From the NCBI GenBank assembly GCA_024277695.1, contig JAJRUR010000329.1, forward strand, positions 1 through 8,326: 8,326 bases of DNA, written 5' to 3'. The translations under genes were made by a program, and so were the position numbers. Below the pieces are notes generated by a model. It was not told the DNA's origin. It saw only the letters and a program-made list of their open reading frames with translations, and made no database searches. Source of the stretch: Bacteroidota bacterium (lineage in GTDB: Bacteria > Bacteroidota > Bacteroidia > Chitinophagales > Saprospiraceae). This document shows, in pieces, positions 1 to 6,273 of this stretch (position 1 is the first letter of the stretch; the number at the start of each line of letters is the position of its first letter).

Positions 1-12
1 ACATCATTCGCT

Positions 13-1452
13 ATGCAGCGTGCGTTTATCCTCAATAGCTTATTACTTATAGCTCTCAATCTTCTGGTTAAACCCATATACATTTTGGGTATTGAGCTGC
101 GGGTACAGAACCAATTGGGGACTGAGGAGTGGGGCTTGTATTTTTCGCTGATGGGTTTTATTTATTTTTTTCAGTTTTTGAATGACTTTGGCTTCAGCCA
201 TTTTATACGTAAGTATATTACGGAGCACCGCGAACATATCGAGCGGGTCTTTCCGGGATTATTGGGCACTAAGCTGGTGCTCAGTTTGGCGTTTTTGGTT
301 TTGGTATTAGGGGTAAACTATTGGACAGGATATGAGCTCAAGCATACGAATCTACTGTTTTGGATTGCTTTGAATTTTATGCTTTCTACATTTATTCAGG
401 TCTATAGAGCTGCTTTGGCGGGGATGGGACACTACCGGGCAGATAGTATTTTGTCTTCTTTGGATAAGGGTTTGCTGATCATCATTATGTGGATTGTTTT
501 TTGGTATTGGGGGGACGCTCTTAGGATAGAGCACTTTGTTTGGGCGCAGACCTTATCTCTAGTACTGAGCTTAGTACCGGCTGCGCTTATATTTTATTAC
601 CGCCATCCGATGCGCTTTGTGCAGTGGAGTTCGGAGCGTATAAAAGAATATTATAAGCGTTCGTTGCCCTTTGCGATAATTATCTTGCTGATGTCTATAT
701 ATAGTAGATTGGATTCGGTGATGCTGCGGGAGCTGCTCGAGGATGGGCTCTATCAAGCGGGTAGTTATGGGGCTGCTTTTAGACTTTATGATGCTGCTAA
801 TATGTTTGTACTCATCATCGGAGCCTTGCTATTGCCTATGAGTGCGCATCTGATCAAAGATCAGCAGAAGATGAATGTAATGATCAATCAAGCGATAAAG
901 GTCGTGCTCTTGATGACGGTAGGAGCTGCTATAGTGAGTGGAGTTTTTCACCAAGAGATTATGGAGTGGCTGTATGTGGATTATGATGAGCATTGGGGTA
1001 GGATATTATATTGGTTGATGATCGGTTTTGTGCCCTTGGGTTTTGGTCATGTATTCGGGGTGTTGCTCATGGCCAATAACCAAATCCGACAACTGAATAG
1101 AATCTATATGCTGGCATTGGTACTCAACATTGGGCTAAATTTTTGGTTGATCCCTGTCTATAAAGCAGTAGGTGCAGCATGGGCTACGATGCTGACGCAG
1201 TTTGTAGTGATCATTCTGGAGATCCTACTCTTTAGTAGCTACTATGTGTGGACTTTGACTCAAGTCAAAAACCTCATACTGTTTGTAGTGGGTAGTTTAA
1301 TCGTTGGGATAGCAGTACAGAACGTTCCACAGATTCATTGGGCTATTCGCATGATTTTGCTTACAAGTTCGTTAGGGATATGGGCTTTGATCTGCCAAAT
1401 ATTGCCATGGCGATCCATCCTGAAGATGCAAGGGACAAAGATTGGGGAGTAA
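13..1452 (+). CDS. Wzx-like polysaccharide flippase (MOP superfamily)
   Basis: The 479-residue protein is hydrophobic almost throughout, with about 12-14 candidate membrane helices and short charged loops, the size and layout of the oligosaccharide flippases of the MOP superfamily. Such proteins move undecaprenyl-diphosphate-linked sugar units from the cytoplasmic to the periplasmic face of the inner membrane. Recognisable stretches are NLLVKPIYILGIELRVQNQ at about residues 16-34 and FLNDFGFSHFIRK at 55-67, both usual near the N-terminus of Bacteroidota flippases. The second half also has the expected pattern, with paired helices around a loop predicted to be basic and polar. The ATG at 13 gives a normal N-terminus, but the frame is open to the window edge and no ribosome site is visible, so an earlier start is possible. 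The following Wzz-like and Wzy-like genes support the flippase reading. The family is secure; the sugar substrate cannot be told. Confidence 0.88.
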   Translation: MQRAFILNSLLLIALNLLVKPIYILGIELRVQNQLGTEEWGLYFSLMGFIYFFQFLNDFGFSHFIRKYITEHREHIERVFPGLLGTKLVLSLAFLVLVLGVNYWTGYELKHTNLLFWIALNFMLSTFIQVYRAALAGMGHYRADSILSSLDKGLLIIIMWIVFWYWGDALRIEHFVWAQTLSLVLSLVPAALIFYYRHPMRFVQWSSERIKEYYKRSLPFAIIILLMSIYSRLDSVMLRELLEDGLYQAGSYGAAFRLYDAANMFVLIIGALLLPMSAHLIKDQQKMNVMINQAIKVVLLMTVGAAIVSGVFHQEIMEWLYVDYDEHWGRILYWLMIGFVPLGFGHVFGVLLMANNQIRQLNRIYMLALVLNIGLNFWLIPVYKAVGAAWATMLTQFVVIILEILLFSSYYVWTLTQVKNLILFVVGSLIVGIAVQNVPQIHWAIRMILLTSSLGIWALICQILPWRSILKMQGTKIGE

Positions 1453-1456
1453 ATCC

Positions 1457-1485
1457 TTGAAATACAATAAAATACTTTACTTTTG
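1457..1485 (+). promoter_or_regulatory. Bacteroidota-type promoter for the Wzz/Wzy pair
   Basis: A TTG at 1457-1459 is followed after 18 nt by TACTTTTG at 1478-1485, a full match to the Bacteroidota -7 element TAnnTTTG with its -33 TTG. Transcription would start near 1490-1493, leaving a leader of only about 15 nt before the ATG at 1507. The site lies in the 54-nt gap after the flippase gene, so the chain-length and polymerase genes can be transcribed separately from the flippase. Assigned by motif only. Confidence 0.6.
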
Positions 1486-1499
1486 GGCAGTTTTTAAAC

Positions 1500-1504
1500 G
1501 GAGG
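1500..1504 (+). promoter_or_regulatory. Shine-Dalgarno-like GGAGG, unusually close to the start
   Basis: GGAGG ends only two bases before the ATG at 1507, closer than the usual 5-9 nt. Bacteroidota rely little on Shine-Dalgarno pairing, so this may not work as a ribosome site. No in-frame ATG, GTG or TTG a few codons downstream gives better spacing together with an intact N-terminal Wzz segment, so the start at 1507 is kept. Confidence 0.35.
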
Positions 1505-1506
1505 AA

Positions 1507-2610
1507 ATGAACGAAGATTATACTTTATTGGATATTGTGCGATTGCTCATTAAGCATCGCAAGCGCATACTATGGATGACCGGACTGGCTGCTTTGGTAA
1601 GTATAGCTGTAGCGCTCCTCAAGCCTAACTATTACAAAGCGGTCACGAACTTTTATCCGGCGAGTCAGGATCTGACCAAGCCATCCAAAATATTTGGAGG
1701 AGACAAAAAGATAGATTACTTCGGTACGCGCGATGATCTGGATCGCATATTGACTATTAGCCAATCAAGACAAGTATATGATTCTTTGGTCAGTCGATTT
1801 GATCTATTCAAGCGCTATGATATTGATCCTACTTCGCCCAAAGCGGATTACAAAGTACGGCTCAAATTGAGTAAACTCTATGATGTGGTACGTACGGAAC
1901 GAGATGCCATTGAGCTCTCGGTAGAGGACAGGGATCCTGTTGTTGCTGCTCGGATGGCTAATTATGCCAGAGAATTGATCGGCAAGATCGCCGCACAGAT
2001 GATCAAAAACAGTCAATGGAGCATGATAGAGCAGTTGGTTGAGACGATCAAGGAGAAGAATAACTTGATCAAGAACTTTTCGGATAGTATATCCTATATC
2101 CGAAAACACTTCAATATTTTTAACCAAAGTGCTCAGTCAGAATTTCTTTCTACCGCAGTAGCTGAAACGGAGTCCGACTTGGTAGAGAGCAAGGCGAAGC
2201 TCCAATTTCTTAAAAAACAGCCTTTTATACCACGGGATTCGATCATAAAAATCGAATCCAAGATCATTGGCTACACTCAAAAGTTAAAAAGCCTTACCGG
2301 CAAATCCGGTGGGCGCTTCAATCTCGAATCCCTGGCAGAAGGTATCCCGCTGTTTAATGAGATAAATGATATCTACTCGAAAGAATTAAGTCAGAACAAC
2401 TATAACAAATTGTTGCTCAGTCAGATTAGGCAGGTGTACGGTTCGGATGTTCCAACGATTCAATTGATCGAATCGGCTGCGCCTCCAAATATCAAGTCCA
2501 GACCGGTCAGAAGTATTATCGTAATTGCCTCTACGCTTCTGGCATTTGTATTCAGTATATTATTGACCATGTTACTGGGCTTTTGGGACAAAATAAGAAC
2601 ACAACTGTAA
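1507..2610 (+). CDS. Wzz-like polysaccharide chain-length determinant protein
   Basis: This 367-residue protein has the layout of polysaccharide co-polymerases. There is a short cytoplasmic N-terminus (DYTLLDIVRLLIKHRKR), a first membrane helix at about 21-39, a large periplasmic region, and a second helix at about 336-360 followed by a short basic tail. The periplasmic part contains a long charged helical stretch (about 160-265) likely to form the coiled-coil arm. A proline-containing motif, PPNIKSRP at 326-333, sits just before the second helix, as is usual in Wzz proteins. No Walker motifs or tyrosine-rich tail follow the second helix, so it is not a fused BY-kinase. Proteins of this family sit in the inner membrane and set the length of the polymer made by Wzy. 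The next gene begins 4 nt after its stop and encodes a Wzy-like protein, which fits that role. A promoter of Bacteroidota type lies directly upstream. Confidence 0.87.
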   Translation: MNEDYTLLDIVRLLIKHRKRILWMTGLAALVSIAVALLKPNYYKAVTNFYPASQDLTKPSKIFGGDKKIDYFGTRDDLDRILTISQSRQVYDSLVSRFDLFKRYDIDPTSPKADYKVRLKLSKLYDVVRTERDAIELSVEDRDPVVAARMANYARELIGKIAAQMIKNSQWSMIEQLVETIKEKNNLIKNFSDSISYIRKHFNIFNQSAQSEFLSTAVAETESDLVESKAKLQFLKKQPFIPRDSIIKIESKIIGYTQKLKSLTGKSGGRFNLESLAEGIPLFNEINDIYSKELSQNNYNKLLLSQIRQVYGSDVPTIQLIESAAPPNIKSRPVRSIIVIASTLLAFVFSILLTMLLGFWDKIRTQL

Positions 2611-2614
2611 TAAT

Positions 2615-4084
2615 ATGATATCGAGGGACAGTATCAAAGCAGATATGGTAGCTCGAGTTTACTGGTCTATCGGGGGCTTGTTTTTGATTTTGATGGCTTG
2701 TGTAGTGTATATAGATCAGTGGTACTTGATGTTACTGCCCTTTGGTCTCATCACTGCGGCGGGAGTGCTTCTGAATGTCCGATTTTTTTTTCTTCTGCTT
2801 TTTTTTATGATTCCGCTATCGGACGAATATATGCTGACACCGAGTATAGGTACGGATATGCCTACAGAGCTACTCATGATACTTATAGGAGGCATTGTGC
2901 TATGGTATATGTTGTCACGCATAGAGCGGACACCGGGTAGTTTTTTTGTACATCCTATCAGTTTGGTCTTATGGACTTGGATTAGCTGGATGATATTGAC
3001 GAGTCTGACGGCAGAAATAAAAGTCGTGGCTGTGAAGTTCGTGGCAGCTAAGTTTTGGTACATTTTGAGTTTTTTTGTAGGGCCGCTCTATTTTATTAGA
3101 CACTTGGATGTCCTGAAACGTGCCCTCAATCTGATATTGGTTCCGTTGGTAGTGCTCGTGGGTATCATGCTCATAAGGTATTCGTTTTTGGGATTTGCTT
3201 TTGAGGATGTCGAAAAGGTATTGGGCCCGACGTTTAGAAACCACGTCGCCTTTGCGTCGATTATCGTTTGTTTTTTGCCCTTTGCATATTATTTGTATCG
3301 AACCTCATCCAAGAACAAATTATGGTACAAGGTGGCACTACTGGTTTTGATGAGTGGACTGATCTTGTCCTATACACGTGCTGCATATTTGTCCTTATTG
3401 GCCATGGGAGGGATGTACTTGATAGTACGGGGCAAACTGATGAAGCCGGCAGTCACTGCAGGATTGATGATCCCTGTAGTCGTCATATTGTACCTAATAC
3501 CAAACAATAAATATTTGGAGTACGCACCCGATTATAATAAAACAGTGACGCACTATAGTTTTGACGAACTGATGGATGCGACGACGAAGGGTACCGATTT
3601 GAGTTCGATGGAGCGTATCTATCGCTGGGTAGCGGCGAGCTATATGATCCGTGACCGTCCTTGGATAGGTTTTGGGCCGGGTAGTTTTTATTTTCACTAT
3701 AAGCCATACACTGTCAAAAGTTTTAGAACATACGTAAGTGATAATAAGGACCGGACAGGTATTCATTCTTATTATTTGATGACTTGGGTAGAGCAAGGAA
3801 CAGTAGGAATTTTAATCTTTTTGGCGCTAATCGCCTTGTTTTTTGTATTGGCAGGGCAAATATATCATCAGACGGAGGATGCGGATCTCCGTACCTTAGT
3901 GATGGCTTGTATATTGTCCTTTACATCGATTACGGTACTTCAAACGCTCAATGACCTCATAGAGACAGATAAGGTTGGACCATTTTTTTATTTGAGTCTA
4001 TCTTTGGTAATTATGGTAGGGTTAGGGCTGATTTCGAGAGGGTCCAAGACAAGTTTCACCGACAGCGAAGGATCTCCCGAATAG
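2615..4084 (+). CDS. O-antigen polymerase/ligase family protein (Wzy/WaaL-like)
   Basis: The 489-residue protein has about 10-12 membrane helices and one large periplasmic loop (about 297-385), the arrangement of the O-antigen ligase/polymerase superfamily (Wzy_C). Family signatures are visible: YTRAAYLSL at 253-261, ERIYRWVAA at 333-341, RPWIGFGPGSF at 348-358, and IHSYYLMTWVEQG at 383-395. The last holds the histidine position (H384) conserved in ligases and polymerases, here HS rather than the commoner HN. Such enzymes transfer undecaprenyl-linked glycans, either to a growing chain (Wzy) or to lipid A core (WaaL). Sequence alone does not separate the two, but the flippase and chain-length neighbours favour polymerase. 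The ATG follows the previous stop by 4 nt, so translational coupling is likely. The last 15 residues are polar and end in an acidic tail. Confidence 0.85.
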   Translation: MISRDSIKADMVARVYWSIGGLFLILMACVVYIDQWYLMLLPFGLITAAGVLLNVRFFFLLLFFMIPLSDEYMLTPSIGTDMPTELLMILIGGIVLWYMLSRIERTPGSFFVHPISLVLWTWISWMILTSLTAEIKVVAVKFVAAKFWYILSFFVGPLYFIRHLDVLKRALNLILVPLVVLVGIMLIRYSFLGFAFEDVEKVLGPTFRNHVAFASIIVCFLPFAYYLYRTSSKNKLWYKVALLVLMSGLILSYTRAAYLSLLAMGGMYLIVRGKLMKPAVTAGLMIPVVVILYLIPNNKYLEYAPDYNKTVTHYSFDELMDATTKGTDLSSMERIYRWVAASYMIRDRPWIGFGPGSFYFHYKPYTVKSFRTYVSDNKDRTGIHSYYLMTWVEQGTVGILIFLALIALFFVLAGQIYHQTEDADLRTLVMACILSFTSITVLQTLNDLIETDKVGPFFYLSLSLVIMVGLGLISRGSKTSFTDSEGSPE

Positions 4085-4139
4085 ATCCATTTTGGTCTAT
4101 ACGAGTTTTGTCGCCGGAGCTTGCAAATACATGTGCAAG
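4081..4139 (+). terminator. possible weak terminator hairpins after the polymerase gene
   Basis: Two small stem-loops follow the polymerase gene. The first overlaps the stop codon: ATAGA at 4081-4085 pairs with TCTAT at 4096-4100 and the stem extends by a G-T and a C-G pair. The second pairs CTTGCA (4120-4125) with TGCAAG (4134-4139) and is followed a few bases later by TTTT. Neither has the long T-tract of a strong intrinsic terminator, so this is a tentative end of the operon. Confidence 0.3.
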
Positions 4140-4163
4140 GCCATTTTGTGTCCCGTCTCCGTA

Positions 4164-4200
4164 GGATTGAGCCGTCTTCGCCGTGCCTCCTCGACAATCC
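4164..4200. repeat. REP-like inverted-repeat unit
   Basis: The 37-bp stretch begins with GGATTG (4164-4169) and ends with its exact inverse CAATCC (4195-4200), with a G+C-rich core reading TCTTCGCCGTGCCTCCTCG. This resembles, from memory, a dispersed intergenic repeat family seen in several phyla, with a core like TTCGTCGTGCCTCCTCGCAATG. A further GGATT follows at 4217-4221. The resemblance has not been tested by search. Confidence 0.4.
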
Positions 4201-4250
4201 GAGATGTCTAAATCGAGGATTACAAGCGCATAAGCGAGTAGTGACAGTGT

Positions 4251-4304
4251 CCCCCTTTGGAGGGCGAGGACAACCCCTTTGGAGGAGGCAGGTGGCGACT
4301 TGCC
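4251..4304. repeat. twin CCCCTTTGGAGG hairpins followed by a third stem-loop
   Basis: The 12-mer CCCCTTTGGAGG occurs at 4252-4263 and again 22 bp later at 4274-4285. Each copy folds into a small stem with a TTT loop and one bulged A. Directly behind is a third hairpin, GGCAGGT (4287-4293), loop GGCG, ACTTGCC (4298-4304), with seven pairs including one G-T. Intergenic runs of this look are common in Bacteroidota genomes, so it is probably a dispersed repeat rather than a regulator of the next gene, whose start is 340 bp away. Confidence 0.5.
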
Positions 4305-4349
4305 GTAAGGATCGCTAAGTTATGCCTGAACAGTATAAAAGGACAACTC

Positions 4350-4383
4350 GGTGGATGTACTCTCAAGGGAGTTGGCATGCACC
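4350..4383 (+). other. stem-loop in the intergenic region, function unknown
   Basis: GGTG-G-ATG (4350-4357) pairs with CAT-G-CACC (4376-4383), with one G-G mismatch. After a small internal loop, ACTCT (4359-4363) pairs with GGAGT (4368-4372) around a CAAG tetraloop. CAACTC just upstream (4344-4349) could instead pair with GAGTTG (4369-4374), giving two exclusive folds. It lies 260 bp before the next start codon and no T-tract follows, so any role as attenuator is speculative. Confidence 0.3.
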
Positions 4384-4478
4384 TCAAAAGCGAGTATTTT
4401 GGTCTTACAAAATTTCTACACTTTGATATAGTACTGATTTGTTATGCTTTATAAATTATGATAACCACTAATAGGTCG

Positions 4479-4493
4479 AATTTCGTCGAAATT
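4479..4493. promoter_or_regulatory. perfect 7-1-7 palindrome, possible operator
   Basis: AATTTCG, a single T, then CGAAATT form a perfect 15-bp inverted repeat about 150 bp upstream of the SH3-domain gene. Short symmetric sites of this kind often bind dimeric regulators, but no second copy or clear promoter was found nearby. Chance occurrence in A+T-rich DNA is possible. Confidence 0.25.
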
Positions 4494-4641
4494 ATATCAC
4501 TTATCAAGCACAACGAGCTTAGACCCAATAATCATCGGATATGCCAAAGGCGCATAAAATACCCTTTACCACCTTTTATATGGTTTTAGAAACTTTAAAC
4601 AGTAAGTTGGATGTTGAATTAATCAAATAAACAAAAATAGA

Positions 4642-5697
4642 ATGCATACATTGCTATTCATTATCATCATGTCTTACTGCTCATCTGTAGATGGCCCTGA
4701 AAAACATACGGTCATGGCAATTTCCGGTTTAAACTTGAGAGAAGAGGCAAATAAGAATTCAAAAGTGTTGAAAACTTTGGAGTTTGGTTCGATTATCTAT
4801 TCAGGTGTTTGTCATGCGGGCCCAAATGATATGGACAACTGGTATACCAAGGATACTATCGATGGGGTAGTTGGATATTGGATTGATGCAGAATCAAAGG
4901 AATTCGAATTGGAAGGGTATTTATTTTCGCCCTATGTCTATTATGGTGAATTAGTCGATAGAGAAATTAGCGAAAACGAAATACGATTTTCTCATGAAGG
5001 GATTAATAGTGGCGAATTTGACTACCACCCGAATCTCCATTGGTATGGGGTATATCGAGAGGAGAACTCTATTAATATCGAACGGATTAATATTGAAATA
5101 CAATTATCCAAAGTAAAATTTGATTCAAGTTTTTCAGACTTGGTATCAAATGATTATGAAAGTGTGATCATTAAAACGAATAAATCAAAAAGGGCTGATT
5201 TTATCATAGGTACCAATACATATCATTTTAAGGAAGGTGCTCGACCTACGATTTATGAAGCTAAAGAGATAGGATACACCGCTAGCTGTGAAAATGGGTT
5301 TCTTTATCCTACCATGAAAAAACATTTTTATTTTAAGGATAGAAGTTATATAATTAAAGGAATAGAAAATGTAGAAATCGACTCAGTTAGTTATAAAATC
5401 CGGAAGAGGTATGATATCCAATTCGAAATATGGGGAAAGGACAAAATAGATTATTCTAAAAGTATTTCGAGCGATCTTAATTTTTGTTGCAATGCCGATA
5501 GGCATACCACCTACCAAACTCCACAATTATACTGGATGGGAGATATAAATAATGATGGGATATTGGATTGTATTGTCTATCAGCATACTATGACAGAAAG
5601 CTGTGGAGCGTGTTCTGAGTATTCTCTATTTTTAAGTGATATAAAAAATGATATAATTTCTTTAAAATTTATGGATACAGCAACATCTTGTTATTAA
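4642..5697 (+). CDS. hypothetical envelope protein with N-terminal bacterial SH3 domain
   Basis: The gene is not a recognised named gene. The 351-residue product starts with a short hydrophobic segment (LLFIIIMSYC); Cys13 could be a lipidation site, but the lipobox is poor, with Tyr before the Cys, and the n-region lacks Lys or Arg. Residues about 22-83 look like a bacterial SH3 (SH3b) domain: ISGLNLREEANKNSKVLKTL, then a glycine turn and VVGYWID. SH3b domains often bind cell-wall peptides or act as protein-binding modules. The middle (100-295) is unassigned and lysine- and acid-rich. Near the C-terminus GDINNDGILD (300-309) matches a DxNxDGxxD calcium-loop or FG-GAP-like element, followed by a CGAC pair of cysteines (321, 324). 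The ATG at 4642 is the first possible start, since an in-frame TGA lies at 4615. No ribosome site is seen. The gene is more A+T rich than the polysaccharide genes and has no operon partner. Confidence 0.75.
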   Translation: MHTLLFIIIMSYCSSVDGPEKHTVMAISGLNLREEANKNSKVLKTLEFGSIIYSGVCHAGPNDMDNWYTKDTIDGVVGYWIDAESKEFELEGYLFSPYVYYGELVDREISENEIRFSHEGINSGEFDYHPNLHWYGVYREENSINIERINIEIQLSKVKFDSSFSDLVSNDYESVIIKTNKSKRADFIIGTNTYHFKEGARPTIYEAKEIGYTASCENGFLYPTMKKHFYFKDRSYIIKGIENVEIDSVSYKIRKRYDIQFEIWGKDKIDYSKSISSDLNFCCNADRHTTYQTPQLYWMGDINNDGILDCIVYQHTMTESCGACSEYSLFLSDIKNDIISLKFMDTATSCY

Positions 5698-5721
5698 AAA
5701 GAGCAAGATACTCTGGGGTCT

Positions 5722-5909
5722 GTAATGTAAATTATGGAGTGAGAGGTTTTTAGCGCAGATGCACAATCCTATCAGCTAAGGATACCAAACTGTCATTTTC
5801 CGCCATTTTGCTGTTCTGAAGCACTAGAGTGCCTCATATATTTCCTAGATTCAAAAAGATTTGCTATTTTTGGCTGTGCACGCTGGGGGCTACTGTGGAG
5901 CTTGGTATG
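5722..5909. repeat. direct repeat copy 1 (at least 188 bp)
   Basis: This stretch recurs at 8139-8326 in the same orientation with two substitutions (G/A and T/A), 186 of 188 positions identical. The left edge is sharp: the shared part starts at GTAATGTAAATT and the bases before it differ. The right edge is unknown because the other copy runs off the window. It contains a hairpin GCACT-AG-AGTGC (5821-5832). No transposase or obvious terminal inverted repeats are seen. On the minus strand a frame runs through both copies and ends at the same TGA, but it does not resemble a known protein. Confidence 0.92.
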
Positions 5910-6004
5910 CAGGAAGATAGAGGTTGGTGGGTAGGATCCCCTTAGCAGTAATATAAGTATGACACCACAAACGATAAAAATATCGCCCATACTGAGTAAG
6001 GTAA
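5910..6004. other. short stretch between repeat and orphan sorting domain
   Basis: No intact gene. A plus-strand frame open from 5935 reads DPLSSNISMTPQTIKISPIL and runs into the sorting-domain region in another frame, stopping at 6031. It could be a frameshifted remnant of the same lost protein, or chance. If the flanking repeat is longer than 188 bp, part of this stretch may belong to it. Confidence 0.4.
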
Positions 6005-6223
6005 CTTCGTATTTTTCCCAACCCATCTTCTAAAGAAATTGAAATACAAAGCAATGAAAGAATTATTAGCGTAAGTATATTCAATTCAACAGGAAGAGTG
6101 ATAATTAGGGCTAGTAACGTTCAATCTGATGTTTTTATGATGTCTTTTAAGGAGAAAGGGATTTACTTTGCTCAAATAATTACCGAAAATAATATTGAAG
6201 TTAAAAAAATTATTATTCAATAA
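6005..6223 (+). pseudogene. orphan C-terminal T9SS sorting domain, 5' part missing
   Basis: The frame is open from 6005 to the TAA at 6221-6223 and gives about 72 residues. It starts LRIFPNPSSKEIEI, continues SVSIFNSTGRVIIRA and ends KGIYFAQIITENNIEVKKII plus IQ. This is the pattern of a type A T9SS sorting domain: the PNP motif, a beta strand with N-x-x-G-R, then a G-x-Y strand and a short basic end. Such domains are cleaved C-terminal signals carried by large proteins secreted through the Bacteroidota outer membrane. Here nothing codes for the passenger: in-frame stops occur at 6002 (TAA) and 5993 (TGA), and the repeat begins only about 95 bp upstream. No start codon or ribosome site fits a free-standing protein. 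I infer the 3' remnant of a gene disrupted by deletion, recombination or insertion at the repeat. A hairpin terminator follows 7 bp after the stop. Confidence 0.82.
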
Positions 6224-6230
6224 AACAATA

Positions 6231-6273
6231 CGAAGAATCCCCAGTCATTCCCGGTAGGCGATTCTTCGGTTTT
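6231..6273 (+). terminator. bidirectional hairpin terminator between convergent genes
   Basis: CGAAGAATC (6231-6239) pairs perfectly with GATTCTTCG (6260-6268) over nine base pairs, and GTTTT follows on the plus strand. On the minus strand the same stem is followed by TATTGTTTTATT. It lies between the stop of the sorting-domain remnant and the stop of the minus-strand glycosyltransferase, so it would end transcription from both sides. Confidence 0.8.

Larger units (their letters stand above)
4085..4641. other. 557-bp intergenic region without a convincing gene
   Basis: No reading frame here has protein-like composition together with a start and context. The first half is G+C rich and holds the inverted repeats listed separately; the second half is A+T rich. 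A minus-strand frame without a start (4207-4097) ends in a peptide-like stretch (GHKMALHMYLQAPATKLV), but it overlaps the REP-like unit and is too short to call. No clear Bacteroidota promoter for the next gene was found. Confidence 0.6.

Noticed and set aside
2716..3063. Minus-strand frame of 115 codons
   Set aside because: Lies wholly inside the polymerase gene on the opposite strand; a shadow frame.
4121..4454. Two overlapping plus-strand frames of 65 codons each
   Set aside because: They run across hairpin repeats in a G+C-rich intergenic block and have neither protein-like patterns nor plausible starts.
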